Positions 42,727 to 53,028 are shown, counted from the first letter of the stretch. The stretch: DNA of 64,000 nucleotides from Streptomyces sp. YS415 (GCF_023544665.1 NZ_JAMJFL010000008.1:62001-126000), one strand, 5' to 3'. A program made the numbers and translations. Notes: generated by a model not told the origin, from the sequence alone.

Positions 42727-43596
42727 ATGACTACAGCCGCCCTGGACCCGCGCGCGGGCCGCCGCTGCCACAACGCCCTCAACACGCTGCACTCCATGCA
42801 CTACTTCGCACCCGAGCTGGGCGAGGAAGCGGGCGCCCTGGGGATCACCCACCCCAAGGCCGTGAACTTCGCGGTGCGGTCCGCCGCCCTCGGCGCCGTC
42901 GGGCCAGGGACGGTCGCGGCGACCTTCTACAACTACAAGTACGAGGCCGTGGCCCGGCACGTCCCCGCCGTCTGGCGGACCGCCGCCCCGGAGCAGGTGC
43001 TCGCCGCACGCGCGCGTGCCGTCGACGCCATGCTGCGCCGGCTGCTCGGCGCGGAGATCATCGCCTCCGCGGAGCTGGCCGAGGCGGCGGAGCTGGCGCT
43101 GCGCGCCACCGAGGCCTGCTCGCGCCACGCCCGGCCGCTGTACGCCGCCCACGCGGACCTGCCGGTCCCCGAGGAGCCGCACATGGCGTACTTCCATGCC
43201 GCCACGCTGCTGCGCGAGCACCGGGGCGACGGGCATCTCGTCGCGCTGGTGGCCGCGGAGCTCGACGGCCTGGAGGCGCTGGTGACGCACACCGCGACCG
43301 GCCGGGGCTTCACCCCGAAGTGGCAGCTCGCCACGCGCGGCTGGAACCAGGACGAGTGGGACGCGGCCTGCGCCCGCCTGCGCGCGCGTGGCCTGCTCGA
43401 CGACTCGGACGAACTGACCGAGGAGGGCGTCGCCCTGCGCGACCGCGTCGAGCGCGAGACGGACCGCCTGGACCGGGCCCCCTACGAGCACTTGGGCGCG
43501 CAGGGCGTGGCCCGGCTGACGGAGCTGGGCGGCGGTTTCGTCCGTACCGCACTGGCCGCGGGCGCCTTCCCCGCCGACCTGATCGGCAAGGCGTGA
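42727..43596 (+). CDS. SCO6745-family protein
   Basis: A 289-residue helical protein belonging to the family named after S. coelicolor SCO6745. Recognisable are the opening AGRRCHNALNTLHSMHYFAPE, FYNYKYEAVARHVPAVW, HMAYFHAATLLREHRGDGH, and the C-terminal winged-helix-like GWNQDEWDAACARLRARGLLD. No membrane segment. Function unknown; the last part looks like a MarR-like DNA-binding fold and the N-terminal half like a ligand domain. ATG at 42727, divergent from the GlxA regulator. Confidence 0.88.
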   Translation: MTTAALDPRAGRRCHNALNTLHSMHYFAPELGEEAGALGITHPKAVNFAVRSAALGAVGPGTVAATFYNYKYEAVARHVPAVWRTAAPEQVLAARARAVDAMLRRLLGAEIIASAELAEAAELALRATEACSRHARPLYAAHADLPVPEEPHMAYFHAATLLREHRGDGHLVALVAAELDGLEALVTHTATGRGFTPKWQLATRGWNQDEWDAACARLRARGLLDDSDELTEEGVALRDRVERETDRLDRAPYEHLGAQGVARLTELGGGFVRTALAAGAFPADLIGKA

Positions 43597-43677
43597 TCGC
43601 ACCACACGCATGATCGAGAGCGCACGAGGTACCCGATCCCCCACGGCCGACGTGGCCGCAGAGGAAAGGGGAAGCTT

Positions 43678-43809
43678 GTGTTCCGCGCTATTGCAGACGT
43701 TCTTCGCCAGATCGGTGGCGCCATCGCCACCGTCGTGACCCTGCCCTTCCGGGCGCTCGCCCGGCTCTTCGGCGGCGCGTCCGGCAGCGCGCGGGGCCGC
43801 AGGGCCTGA
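43678..43809 (+). CDS. LPFR-motif small protein
   Basis: A 43-residue peptide, GTG start with GGGGA six bases before it. Sequence runs MFRAIADVLRQIGGAIATVV then TLPFRALARLFGG and a basic tail. One amphipathic or membrane-associated helix (about 3-22) precedes the LPFR motif. Streptomyces genomes carry several such small proteins of unknown function. It stands alone between the SCO6745-family gene and tex. Confidence 0.85.
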   Translation: MFRAIADVLRQIGGAIATVVTLPFRALARLFGGASGSARGRRA

Positions 43810-43891
43810 CCCGGCCCCGCCCTGATCCCCAATTGTCGGTGTCACCTGCCACAATTGCCGCGCAACCTCAGTGAGAAGGCGGTACGGGATC

Positions 43892-46282
43892 GTGACGACA
43901 CCCGGATCCAGCGGGTCCAAGGCAGCAGGGTCCATCGAAAGCAGGATCGCCGAGGAACTCGGCGTGCGGGAGCGGCAGGTGAAGGCCGCCGTGGAACTGC
44001 TCGACGGCGGTTCGACGGTGCCCTTCATCGCCCGCTACCGCAAGGAAGCGACCGAGATGCTCGACGATGCGCAGTTGCGCACGCTCGAGGAGCGGCTGCG
44101 CTACCTGCGGGAGCTGGAGGAGCGCCGGACGGCGATCCTGGAGTCCGTGCGTGAGCAGGGCAAGCTCACCGACGAGCTGGAGGCGCGGATCCTGGGCGCC
44201 GAGACCAAGGCGCGCCTGGAGGACATCTATCTGCCCTTCAAGCCCAAGCGGCGGACCAAGGCGCAGATCGCGCGCGAGGCGGGCCTGGAGGCGCTCGCCG
44301 ACGGGCTGCTCGGGGACCCGGGTGTCGAGCCCCTGGCCGCGGCCGCCGCGTTCGTCGACGCCGACAAGGGCGTGGCCGATCCGCAGGCCGCCCTCGACGG
44401 CGCCCGGGCGATCCTCACCGAGCGGTTCTCCGAGGACGCCGACCTGATCGGCGAACTCCGGGAGCGCATGTGGGTGCGCGGGCGGCTGGTCGCCAAGGTG
44501 CGCGAGGGCAAGGAGGAGGCGGGCGCCAAGTTCGCCGACTACTTCGACTTCGCCGAGCCGTTCACCGCGCTGCCCTCGCACCGGACCCTGGCCATGCTGC
44601 GCGGCGAGAAGGAGGAGGTCCTCGACCTCGTCCTGGAGCCGGAGGAGCCGACGGACGGGCCGTCCTCGTACGAGGGCATCGTCGCCGCCCGGTTCGGGAT
44701 CGCCGACCGCGGCCGGCCCGGCGACAAGTGGCTGAAGGACACCGTCCGCTGGGCCTGGCGGACCCGGCTCCTGGTGCACCTGGGCATCGACATGCGGCTG
44801 CGGCTGCGCACGGCAGCCGAGGACGAGGCGGTCGACGTCTTCGCCGCGAACCTGCGGGACCTGCTGCTCGCCGCGCCGGCCGGCACGCGCGCGACGCTCG
44901 GCCTGGACCCCGGTTTCCGTACGGGCGTGAAGGTGGCCGTGGTCGACGCGACCGGCAAGGTCGTCGCCACCGACGTCATCCACCCGCACGTCCCGGCCAA
45001 CAAGTGGGACGAGGCGATCGCCAGGCTGGCCCGGCTCGCCAAGGAGCACGCGGTCGAGCTGATCGCCATCGGCAACGGCACCGCCTCCCGCGAGACCGAC
45101 AAGCTCGCGGGCGAACTCATCACCAAGCACCCCGAGTTGAAGCTCACCAAGGTGATGGTGTCCGAGGCCGGCGCCTCCGTGTACTCGGCCTCCGCGTTCG
45201 CCTCGCAGGAGCTGCCCGACATGGACGTGTCGCTGCGCGGCGCCGTCTCCATCGCCCGCCGCCTCCAGGACCCCCTGGCCGAGCTGGTGAAGATCGACCC
45301 GAAGTCGATCGGCGTCGGCCAGTACCAGCACGACCTGTCCGAGGTGAAGCTGTCGCGCTCCCTGGACGCGGTGGTGGAGGACTGTGTGAACGGCGTCGGC
45401 GTCGACGTGAACACCGCGTCCGCCCCCCTGCTTTCCCGGGTCTCCGGCATCACCTCCGGACTCGCCGAGAACATCGTGGCGCACCGCGACGCCAACGGTC
45501 CCTTCGCCTCCCGCTCCGAGCTGAAGAAGGTCCCCCGGCTCGGCCCCAAGGCGTACGAGCAGTGCGCGGGCTTCCTGCGGATCCGGGGCGGCGCCGACCC
45601 GCTGGACGCCTCCAGCGTGCACCCGGAGGCCTACCCGGTGGTCCGGCGGATGGTGAAGACCTCCGGCCAGGACGTGGCGTCCCTCATCGGGAACACCGGT
45701 GTGCTGCGCTCCCTCAGGCCGCAGGAGTTCGTGGACGAGACGTTCGGTCTGCCGACCGTGACCGACATCCTCAAGGAACTGGAGAAGCCCGGGCGCGACC
45801 CGCGGCCCGCGTTCAAGACGGCCACCTTCAAGGAGGGCGTCGAGAAGATCTCCGACCTGTCGTCGGGGATGGTCCTGGAGGGCGTCGTCACCAATGTCGC
45901 CGCCTTCGGCGCCTTCGTCGACGTCGGTGTCCACCAGGACGGCCTGGTGCACGTCTCCGCGATGTCGAAGACGTTCGTCAAGGACCCGCGCGACGTCGTC
46001 AAGCCGGGTGACATCGTGAAGGTCAAGGTCCTCGACATCGACATCCCGCGCAAGCGGATCTCGCTGACGCTGCGCCTGGACGACGAGGCCGCCGCCCAGG
46101 GCCAGGCGGGCGGCGGCGGTGAGCGCCGTCAGCAGCGCGGCGGGCGTCCGCCGCAGCAGCGCCAGGGACGCGGCGGCGGTGGCGGCAACACCGCGCGCCA
46201 GGCGCCGCCTCCGGCGAACAGCGCGATGGCCGACGCGCTGCGGCGCGCGGGCCTGGCGGAGCCGAAGAAGGGCAAGCGCTGA
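43892..46282 (+). CDS. tex: Tex-family RNA-binding transcription accessory protein
   Basis: A 796-residue nucleic-acid-binding protein of the Tex/Spt6-core family. Order: N-terminal helical region ([39 protein letters not shown]), YqgF-like RNase H fold ([17 protein letters not shown], about 343-360), helix-hairpin-helix repeats (about 495-570) and an S1 RNA-binding domain (about 650-725, [31 protein letters not shown]). An added C-terminal Gly/Arg/Gln-rich tail (730-770) is probably an RNA-binding disordered region. GTG at 43892. Highly conserved housekeeping protein. Confidence 0.96.
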   Translation: MTTPGSSGSKAAGSIESRIAEELGVRERQVKAAVELLDGGSTVPFIARYRKEATEMLDDAQLRTLEERLRYLRELEERRTAILESVREQGKLTDELEARILGAETKARLEDIYLPFKPKRRTKAQIAREAGLEALADGLLGDPGVEPLAAAAAFVDADKGVADPQAALDGARAILTERFSEDADLIGELRERMWVRGRLVAKVREGKEEAGAKFADYFDFAEPFTALPSHRTLAMLRGEKEEVLDLVLEPEEPTDGPSSYEGIVAARFGIADRGRPGDKWLKDTVRWAWRTRLLVHLGIDMRLRLRTAAEDEAVDVFAANLRDLLLAAPAGTRATLGLDPGFRTGVKVAVVDATGKVVATDVIHPHVPANKWDEAIARLARLAKEHAVELIAIGNGTASRETDKLAGELITKHPELKLTKVMVSEAGASVYSASAFASQELPDMDVSLRGAVSIARRLQDPLAELVKIDPKSIGVGQYQHDLSEVKLSRSLDAVVEDCVNGVGVDVNTASAPLLSRVSGITSGLAENIVAHRDANGPFASRSELKKVPRLGPKAYEQCAGFLRIRGGADPLDASSVHPEAYPVVRRMVKTSGQDVASLIGNTGVLRSLRPQEFVDETFGLPTVTDILKELEKPGRDPRPAFKTATFKEGVEKISDLSSGMVLEGVVTNVAAFGAFVDVGVHQDGLVHVSAMSKTFVKDPRDVVKPGDIVKVKVLDIDIPRKRISLTLRLDDEAAAQGQAGGGGERRQQRGGRPPQQRQGRGGGGGNTARQAPPPANSAMADALRRAGLAEPKKGKR

Positions 46283-46287
46283 CCGGC

Positions 46288-46320
46288 GGCCCGGCCTCTC
46301 CCCCGTGGAGAGGCCGGGCC
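46288..46320 (+). terminator. Perfect 13-bp hairpin terminator of tex
   Basis: GGCCCGGCCTCTC (46288-46300) pairs exactly with 46308-46320 across a 7-base loop, six bases after the tex stop. Confidence 0.9.
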
Positions 46321-46409
46321 ATTGGGCCGTGTGCAGCAACACGGCGGGCCCGCGGGTGCGGGGCACAGCAGGCTGGACCGCGACCGACCAGCCCTTCCCG
46401 GGAGTGCCC

Positions 46410-47597
46410 ATGCCGATCCGCCGCCGTGTCCTGCGCCGCCCCCGTCTGAAAGCGGTCCCCCTCGTCGCGGTCTGTCTGACCACGCTGTCCCCCGCCGTCG
46501 CGGGCGCCGCCACCCCTCCCCGGCCGGACACCGGCCCCGCCCTCCAGCGCCAGTTGGAGGACCTGACCCGCAGACCCGGCGGGCCGCCCGGTGTCATCGC
46601 CGTGCTCAAGGACGGACGCCACACCCGCGTGGTGAAGGCCGGGGTGGCCGACCTGGAGACGGGGCGCGCGCCCAGGGTCCACGACCACATGCGGATCGCC
46701 AGCGCGGCCAAGGCGTTCAGCGGCGCGGTCGCCCTGTCCCTCGTCCGCCTCGGCGATCTGAGCCTGGACGACACCCTGGGCGAGCGCCTGCCGCACCTGC
46801 CGGACGCCTGGAGCGCGGTGACCCTGCGCCAGCTGCTGCACCACACCAGCGGCCTGCCGGACTACTCCGAGTCGCCCGAGTTCGTGGAGACACTGCTCGC
46901 GGACCCCCGGCACCGCTTCGACTCCCGCAGGCTGCTCGACTTCATCGCCGACCGCCCCCTCGACTTCCCGCCGGGCAGCCGGTTCCGCTACTCCAACTCC
47001 GACAACATCGCCGTGGCCCTGATGGCGGAGGCGGCCACCGGCGTACGGTACGAGCGGCTGCTGAAGGAGCTGGTCTACCGGCCGCTGGGCCTGCGCCACA
47101 CCAGCCTGCCGCAGGGCTACCGGATGCCGAGGCCGTATCTGCACGGCTACGACGTGTCCCCGCCCGAGCCGCCGGAGGACGTCAGCGAGCTCATCGGCAT
47201 GTCCGGGGTGTGGGCCTCGGGGGGCATCGTCTCCACGCCCGCCGACATGACCCGCTTCATCCGCGGCTACGCCGGGGGCAAGCTCTACGGCCACGAGGTC
47301 GCCCGGCAGCAGCGTGACTGGATCGAGGGCGCGTCCGAGCCCGCGGGACCGGGCCGGAACAAGGCGGGCCTCGCCCTCTTCCGGTACAGCACGCGCTGCG
47401 GAGTGGTCCTCGGCCACACCGGCAACACGCCCGGCTACACCCAGCTGATCGCGGCGACCCCGGACGGGCGCAAGTCCCTGACCTTCTCCACCACCACGCA
47501 GATCAACCAGACCCTCAAGCCGGATCTGCTGCGCACGCTCCGCGCCGTCCAGGAGAACTTCGTCTGCGCGCTGCTGAAGGGCAAGGGCAGGAGCTAG
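46410..47597 (+). CDS. Secreted serine hydrolase, beta-lactamase/DD-peptidase family (S12)
   Basis: A 395-residue exported enzyme. Signal peptide about 1-33 with a twin-arginine-like RRRVLRRPRLK start. Active-site SAAK (Ser98, Lys101), YSN (194-196) and HTG box in VVLGHTGNTPGY. Resembles D-alanyl-D-alanine carboxypeptidase/EstB-type hydrolases. ATG at 46410 with GGGAG upstream. Converges with the ABC-F gene, sharing 4 bases. Substrate could be cell-wall peptide or ester. Confidence 0.92.
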   Translation: MPIRRRVLRRPRLKAVPLVAVCLTTLSPAVAGAATPPRPDTGPALQRQLEDLTRRPGGPPGVIAVLKDGRHTRVVKAGVADLETGRAPRVHDHMRIASAAKAFSGAVALSLVRLGDLSLDDTLGERLPHLPDAWSAVTLRQLLHHTSGLPDYSESPEFVETLLADPRHRFDSRRLLDFIADRPLDFPPGSRFRYSNSDNIAVALMAEAATGVRYERLLKELVYRPLGLRHTSLPQGYRMPRPYLHGYDVSPPEPPEDVSELIGMSGVWASGGIVSTPADMTRFIRGYAGGKLYGHEVARQQRDWIEGASEPAGPGRNKAGLALFRYSTRCGVVLGHTGNTPGYTQLIAATPDGRKSLTFSTTTQINQTLKPDLLRTLRAVQENFVCALLKGKGRS

Positions 47598-49234
47598 CGC
47601 TCGGTCACCTTGCCGTCGAGGACCTCCAGACGCCGGGTGACGTGGACCGCGTCCAGCATGCGCCGGTCGTGCGTCACCAGGAGCAGGGTGCCCTCGTAGG
47701 CGTCGAGCGCCGACTCCAGCTGTTCGATGGCCGGCAGGTCGAGGTGGTTCGTCGGCTCGTCGAGGACGAGGAGGTTGACGCCCCGGCCCTGCAGCAGGGC
47801 CAGGGCGGCCCGGGTGCGTTCGCCGGGTGAGAGGGTGGCCGCCGGGCGCAGGACATGGTCCGCTTTCAGACCGAACTTGGCCAGCAGGGTGCGCACTTCG
47901 GCCGGTTCGGTGTCCGGGACGGCCGCGGCGAAGGCGTCCAGCAGCGCCTCCTCGCCGTGGAACAGCTTGCGGGCCTGGTCGACCTCGCCGATCAGTACGC
48001 CCGAGCCGAGCGCGGCCTGTCCCCCGGTCAGGGGGACACGGCCGAGCAGGGCGCCCAGCAGGGTCGACTTGCCCGCGCCGTTGGCGCCGGTGACCGCCAC
48101 CCGGTCCGCCCAGTCGATCTGCAGGGTGACCGGGCCGAGCGTGAAGTCGCCGCGGGCGACCTCCGCTTCGCGCAGGGTCGCCACCACCGCGCCGGAGCGG
48201 GGGGCCGAGGCGATCTCCATGCGCAGGTCCCACTCCTTGCGCGGCTCCTCGACGACGTCCAGGCGCTCGATCATGCGCTGGGTCTGGCGGGCCTTGGCGG
48301 CCTGCTTCTCGCTGGCCTCGCTGCGGAACTTGCGGCCGATCTTGTCGTTGTCGTTGCTCGCCTTGCGGCGCGCGTTCTTCACGCCCTTGTCCATCCAGGA
48401 GCGCTGCATCTGGGCCCGGTCCTGGAGGGCGGCCCTCTTGTCGGCGTACTCCTCGTATCCCTCGCGGGCGTGGCGGCGGGCGACCTCGCGCTCCTCGAGG
48501 TAGGCCGCGTAGCCGCCGCCGTAGAGGTTGATCTGCTGCTGGGCCAGGTCCAGTTCGAGGACCTTGGTGACCGTGCGGGTGAGGAACTCGCGGTCGTGGC
48601 TGACGACGACGGTGCCGGCGCGCAGGCCGCCCACGAAGCGTTCCAAGCGTTCGAGGCCGTCGAGGTCGAGGTCGTTGGTGGGCTCGTCGAGGAGGAAGAC
48701 GTCGTAGCGGGACAGCAGCAGGGAGGCGAGGCCGGCGCGCGCCGCCTGGCCGCCGGACAGCGACGTCATCGGCTGGTCCAGGTCGACGGCCAGGCCCAGG
48801 GAGTCGGCGACCTCCTCGGCGCGCTCGTCGAGGTCGGCGCCGCCCAGGTCCAGCCAGCGCTCCAGGCTCGTCGCATAGGCGTCGTCCGCGCCCGGCGCCC
48901 CGTCGACCAGCGCCTGCGTGGCCTCGTCCATGGTGCGCTGGGCCTCGGCCACGCCGGTGCGCCGGGCCAGGAAGCCGCGGACGGTCTCACCGGGCCGCCG
49001 CTCCGGCTCCTGCGGGAGGTGGCCGACGGTCGCGGTCGGCGGGGAGAGACGCAGCTCACCCTCCTCCGGCGCGAGCAGCCCGGCGAGCATCCTGAGCAGG
49101 GTGGACTTCCCGGCACCGTTGGCACCGACCAGACCGATCACGTCCCCGGGCGCGACGACGAGGTCGAGCCCGCTGAACAGGGCGCGGTCGCCGTGGCCGG
49201 CGGCGAGGTTCTTCACGACGAGGGTGGCAGTCAT
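47594..49234 (-). CDS. ABC-F family ATPase
   Basis: A 546-residue soluble protein with two ABC ATPase domains and no membrane part. Walker A GANGAGKST at 37-45 and again in the second half, signatures LSGGQAARAGLASLLL and LSPGERTRAALALLQ, Walker B LLDEPTNDLDLDG and VLDEPTNHLDL. The charged linker between (about 240-320, many Arg/Lys) is the P-site tRNA interaction motif region. The group includes ribosome-protection antibiotic resistance factors and translation factors; which applies is open. Confidence 0.93.
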   Translation of the reverse strand: MTATLVVKNLAAGHGDRALFSGLDLVVAPGDVIGLVGANGAGKSTLLRMLAGLLAPEEGELRLSPPTATVGHLPQEPERRPGETVRGFLARRTGVAEAQRTMDEATQALVDGAPGADDAYATSLERWLDLGGADLDERAEEVADSLGLAVDLDQPMTSLSGGQAARAGLASLLLSRYDVFLLDEPTNDLDLDGLERLERFVGGLRAGTVVVSHDREFLTRTVTKVLELDLAQQQINLYGGGYAAYLEEREVARRHAREGYEEYADKRAALQDRAQMQRSWMDKGVKNARRKASNDNDKIGRKFRSEASEKQAAKARQTQRMIERLDVVEEPRKEWDLRMEIASAPRSGAVVATLREAEVARGDFTLGPVTLQIDWADRVAVTGANGAGKSTLLGALLGRVPLTGGQAALGSGVLIGEVDQARKLFHGEEALLDAFAAAVPDTEPAEVRTLLAKFGLKADHVLRPAATLSPGERTRAALALLQGRGVNLLVLDEPTNHLDLPAIEQLESALDAYEGTLLLVTHDRRMLDAVHVTRRLEVLDGKVTER

Positions 49235-49290
49235 CAGGCCCCGATCCTACTGGCCGGGCAACTGTGGCTTCCGTCCGCCGCCGGCCCCGA

Positions 49291-50313
49291 TCACCGGGCC
49301 ATGGCCTGCACCAGCACGCTTCCCGAGCTGCGCGCCACCACGTAGGCCTCCCCCTTCACCGCTTTGGCGTCCAGGGGAATGCGATGGCGGCCGGCCTCCA
49401 GGACGCCGTCGAAGACCTCGTGGGCGTGGGTGCGGTAGAGGCGGTCCAGACGGTACGCGGTCAGCCGGACCCGGCACGGGGAGGTGACCTCCACGCCGGC
49501 CTCGCCGTCCACCGCGACCAGGCGGGTCAGCCGGCGCTGCTGCACCGGGCTGCGGTCCAGGGCGTGCTCTATCTGGGCGACCAGCAGCGGGACGATGGGG
49601 GCCAGGCCGTGGACGTAGGCCACCTCGACCCCGGCGCGGTCGAAGACCCGTCGTACGGCGGCACGTTCCTGCTCGGTGACCGCGCGGCCGAAGGCGACGG
49701 CGCCGTAGCCGCGCAGTTCGTCGGCGGGCACGCCGTCGGCGTCGCGGGTGATGTCGGCGCCGATGCCGATGGTGCGCAGGGCGGCGGCGAGCTTGGCCAG
49801 CACCGCGACCCGGGCGCCGATCAGCAGGACGCGGCGGCGGGAGCCCCCGGGGGCCGCCTCCAGGAGGGAGGCCAGGGCGGTCCGGTACTCGGCGCCCCGG
49901 AAGCGGAAGGGCCCTATGCCGTGGTAGCCGTTGCGCTCCAGGTCGGCGCGCTCGTCGGTCTGCCAGGCGAAGTCCCGCCAGACGAAGTCGTCGCCGGCCC
50001 GGTCGATGGCGGCGGTGACCGCGCCGCACCCCAGGCTCTCGCACTCGGGGCAGCCGTAGATGACGTACCGGCCGTCCGGCAGCGGTGGGTCCGCCTCCAG
50101 CAGCAGGCCCCGGACCTGTGCGGTGAAGATCGCGGGCGGTACGTCGGAGGCGAGCGGGGAGACGGCGTCGAGGTCGGATAGCTGGAACAGCAGCGGCCGG
50201 CCCTCGACGATGAAGTCCACGAAGTCCCGGTGGACTTGGTAGTCACCGTTGGCGAGGACTCCACCGGCACGCATCGCCGGTGCCAGGCCGAAGGTCGCGT
50301 ACTCGGCAGACAT
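49291..50313 (-). CDS. Unknown-function protein with a C-x2-C-x4-C motif
   Basis: A 340-residue soluble protein, not recognised as a known enzyme. The N-terminal half holds a small Cys motif, GCPECESLGCG (Cys88, Cys91, Cys96), and the middle has a Rossmann-like stretch RRRVLLIGARVAVLAKLAAALRTIGIGADI (about 177-206). The C-terminal part is beta-rich (DGEAGVEVTSPCRVRLTAYRLDR). Streptomyces homologues are sometimes labelled oxidoreductase without support. ATG at 50313 with GGGGA upstream; divergent from the D-amino-acid-oxidase-like gene. Confidence 0.8.
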   Translation of the reverse strand: MSAEYATFGLAPAMRAGGVLANGDYQVHRDFVDFIVEGRPLLFQLSDLDAVSPLASDVPPAIFTAQVRGLLLEADPPLPDGRYVIYGCPECESLGCGAVTAAIDRAGDDFVWRDFAWQTDERADLERNGYHGIGPFRFRGAEYRTALASLLEAAPGGSRRRVLLIGARVAVLAKLAAALRTIGIGADITRDADGVPADELRGYGAVAFGRAVTEQERAAVRRVFDRAGVEVAYVHGLAPIVPLLVAQIEHALDRSPVQQRRLTRLVAVDGEAGVEVTSPCRVRLTAYRLDRLYRTHAHEVFDGVLEAGRHRIPLDAKAVKGEAYVVARSSGSVLVQAMAR

Positions 50314-50379
50314 GCTGTGAGTATCCCCAGCGCGGAGGTGATGTGAGCACGGCATGGCACATTCCGCTACCGTCCCCGG

Positions 50380-51318
50380 GTGGAGAAGCGGCGGAGCGAC
50401 GAAGTCATCGTGGTCGGTGGCGGGGTCATCGGCCTGACCACGGCCGTGGTCCTGGCCGGGGGCGGGCGCCGGGTACGGCTGTGGACGCGGGACCCCGTCG
50501 AGCGGACCACCTCGGCGGTCGCGGGCGCGCTGTGGTGGCCGTACAGGATCGAACCGCTGGCCCTGGCGCGGCAGTGGGCGCTGCGCTCCTTCGACGTGTA
50601 CGAGGAGCTGGCCCGGCGCCCCGGGGCCACCGGCGTACGCATGGTCGAAGGGGTACTGGGCGAAGGGGAGCTGGACGGGGCGGACGCCTGGGCGGCCCGG
50701 CGGGTGCCGGGGCTGCGGGCCGCTCCGGACGGGGCGGGGCTGTCGGCCCGGTTGCCGCTCATCGACATGTCGACCCATCTGCCGTGGCTGCGGGAACGGT
50801 TCCTCGGCGCGGGCGGGGAGATCGAGGCGCGGGAGGTGTCCGCGCTCGCGGAGGCGCCGGCGCCGGTCGTGGTCAACTGCACGGGGCTCGGCGCGCGGGA
50901 GTTGGTGCCGGATCCGTCCGTGCGCCCGGTGCGCGGGCAGCTGGTGGTCGTGGAGAACCCCGGCATCGACACCTGGCGCACCTCCACCGACGCCTCCGGC
51001 AACATGGCGTACTTCTTTCCGCAGCCCGGACGGCTGCTGCTGGGCGGTACGGCGGAGGAGGGCGCCTGGTCGCTGGAGCCGGACCCGAAGGTGGCCGAGG
51101 CGATCGTGGCGCGGTGTGCCGCACTCAGGCCGGAGATCGCCGGGGCACGGGTCCTGAACCACCGGGTGGGACTGCGGCCGGTGCGGGACGCGGTCCGGCT
51201 GGAGCGCGAACTCCTGCCGGACGGACGGCTCCTGGTGCACAACTACGGCCATGGCGGCGCCGGAGTGACGGTGGCCTGGGGCTGCGCGGAGGAGGCGGCC
51301 GCCCTCGCCTCCCGCTGA
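50380..51318 (+). CDS. FAD-dependent oxidase, D-amino-acid-oxidase-like (DAO)
   Basis: A 312-residue flavoprotein. FAD motif VIVVGGGVIGLTTAVVLAGGG from residue 9, and the DAAO-type features SAVAGALWWPYRI, VVNCTGLGARELVPD, VRPVRGQLVVVENPG, GLRPVRDAVRLE and the C-terminal HNYGHGGAGVTVAWGCA. Should oxidise a D-amino acid to the oxo acid with hydrogen peroxide release. The GTG at 50380 has no ribosome site and is probably leaderless. Sits 6 bases from the convergent BCCT gene. Confidence 0.92.
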   Translation: MEKRRSDEVIVVGGGVIGLTTAVVLAGGGRRVRLWTRDPVERTTSAVAGALWWPYRIEPLALARQWALRSFDVYEELARRPGATGVRMVEGVLGEGELDGADAWAARRVPGLRAAPDGAGLSARLPLIDMSTHLPWLRERFLGAGGEIEAREVSALAEAPAPVVVNCTGLGARELVPDPSVRPVRGQLVVVENPGIDTWRTSTDASGNMAYFFPQPGRLLLGGTAEEGAWSLEPDPKVAEAIVARCAALRPEIAGARVLNHRVGLRPVRDAVRLERELLPDGRLLVHNYGHGGAGVTVAWGCAEEAAALASR

Positions 51319-51324
51319 GCGCGC

Positions 51325-53028
51325 TCAGGCGTGGTCGTGGCCCAGCGGGTCGCCCCCCGTCTCGGTGCCGGGGCCCGGGCCGACCTTGATCTCGAAGTCG
51401 CCGTCGTACCTGCGGTGTCCGGCGATCACGGCCAGTTCGACGGCCTCGCTGCCCATCTCGCCGCGCACGATGACGGGGTCCCGGCGCAGATCGCGCAGCA
51501 GGGCGACGCACATGCCGATCATCACCAGGACGAAGGGCGCGGCGGCCAGGATGGTGAGGTTCTGCAGGCCGGTGAGCGCGTCGCCCTGACTGCTGCCGAC
51601 GAGCAGCATGATGGCGGCGACGGCCCCGGTCACCACGCCCCAGAACACCACGACGAGACGGCCGGGTTCGAGCGCGCCCTTCTGGGAGAGCGTGCCCATC
51701 ACGATGGACGCGGCGTCGGCGCCCGAGACGAAGAAGATGCCGACCAGGATCATCACCAGCAGGCTGGTGGCCGTGGCGATGGGGAACTCCTGGAGTACAC
51801 CGAAGAGTTGGCCCTCGGGGGTCTCCTCGCCGCCGAGCGCGCCGCCCTCCTTCAGTTTCATCGCCGTACCGCCGAAGACCGCGAACCAGACGAGGCTGAC
51901 GGTGCTGGGCACCAGGATGACCCCGCCGACGAACTGCCGGATGGTGCGGCCCCGGCTGATCCGGGCGATGAACATGCCGACGAAGGGCGTCCAGGAGATC
52001 CACCAGGCCCAGTAGAAGACGGTCCAGCTGCCGAGCCAGTCCGCGACGCCCTCGCCGCCGCTGGCCTCGGTGCGCCCGGCGAGCTGGGGCAGGTCGCCGA
52101 GGTAGGCGAAGATCGAGGTGGGCAGCAGGTCGAGCACGATGATCGTGGGGCCGGCGAAGAAGACGAACAGCGAGAGGATCAGGGCGAGCACCATGTTGGT
52201 GTTGGACAGCCACTGGATGCCCCGCTCGACACCGGAGACGGCCGAGGCGACGAAGGCCAGGGTCAGTACGGCGATGATGGCGACGAGCAGGCCGTCGCTG
52301 ACCTCGTCCAGCCAGTCCAGCTCCTGGAAGCCGGAGCCGATCTGGAGCGCGCCGAGGCCCAGGGAGGCCGCGGAGCCGAAGACGGTGGCGATGATCGCGA
52401 GGATGTCGATGACCCGGCCGGCGGTGCCGTTCGCGTGCCGCTGCCCGATGAGCGGGGTGAAGACGGCGCTGATGGTCTGGCGGCGGCGCTTGCGGAAGGT
52501 GCTGTAGGCGATGGCGAGGCCGACCACCGCGTAGATCGCCCAGGGGTGCAGCGTCCAGTGGAAGAGGGTGGTGGCCATCGCCGTCTCCATGCGTTCGCCG
52601 GAGTTGGCGGGGTCCGTGCCCGGGGGTGGCGTCGTGTAGTGCGAGAGCGGCTCGCTCACGCCGTAGAACATCAGGCCGATGCCCATGCCCGCGCTGAACA
52701 TCATCGCGACCCAGGACACGGTCCGGAACTCGGGTGCCTCGCCCTCGGCGCCGAGGTGGATGCGGCCGTAGCGGCTGATCGCGAGCCACAGGGCGAAGAC
52801 GACGAAGCAGGAGGCGGCGAGCATGAAGGCCCAGCCGCCGTTGTGGATCAGGCCGTTGAGCATCTTCGTGGAGACGCTCTGCAGCGAGTCGGTGGCCGTC
52901 GAGCCCCAGATCACGAAGGCCACGGTGATGACGGCGGTGACCCCGAACACCACGCGGTCGGTGTGGTGGGGGCCGGGAGGCTCCGAAGGGCCTTCCCGGC
53001 CACCCCTTTTCTTCAGGTCTTCCGTCAT
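51325..53028 (-). CDS. BCCT-family betaine/carnitine/choline transporter
   Basis: A 567-residue transporter with twelve predicted membrane helices. Family motifs FSAGMGIGLMFYGVSEPLSHY and the conserved Trp-rich WAWWISWTPFVGMFIARISRGRTIRQF of helix 8 are clear. It brings in betaine, choline or a related quaternary amine with Na+ or H+. The hydrophilic C-terminus (about 505-567, with the RYDGDFEIKVGPGPGTETGG part) may carry osmosensing. ATG at 53028 chosen over GTG 53037 because AAAGGTG gives proper spacing. Confidence 0.94.
   Translation of the reverse strand: MTEDLKKRGGREGPSEPPGPHHTDRVVFGVTAVITVAFVIWGSTATDSLQSVSTKMLNGLIHNGGWAFMLAASCFVVFALWLAISRYGRIHLGAEGEAPEFRTVSWVAMMFSAGMGIGLMFYGVSEPLSHYTTPPPGTDPANSGERMETAMATTLFHWTLHPWAIYAVVGLAIAYSTFRKRRRQTISAVFTPLIGQRHANGTAGRVIDILAIIATVFGSAASLGLGALQIGSGFQELDWLDEVSDGLLVAIIAVLTLAFVASAVSGVERGIQWLSNTNMVLALILSLFVFFAGPTIIVLDLLPTSIFAYLGDLPQLAGRTEASGGEGVADWLGSWTVFYWAWWISWTPFVGMFIARISRGRTIRQFVGGVILVPSTVSLVWFAVFGGTAMKLKEGGALGGEETPEGQLFGVLQEFPIATATSLLVMILVGIFFVSGADAASIVMGTLSQKGALEPGRLVVVFWGVVTGAVAAIMLLVGSSQGDALTGLQNLTILAAAPFVLVMIGMCVALLRDLRRDPVIVRGEMGSEAVELAVIAGHRRYDGDFEIKVGPGPGTETGGDPLGHDHA

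Noticed and set aside
43868..46846. Nearly 1,000-codon minus-strand open frame opposite tex
   Set aside because: Overlaps the whole of tex and has no recognisable motif or ribosome site.
47594..49234. Antibiotic-resistance label for the ABC-F protein
   Set aside because: ABC-F subfamilies with and without resistance activity share these motifs; there is no adjacent biosynthetic cluster to support a resistance role.
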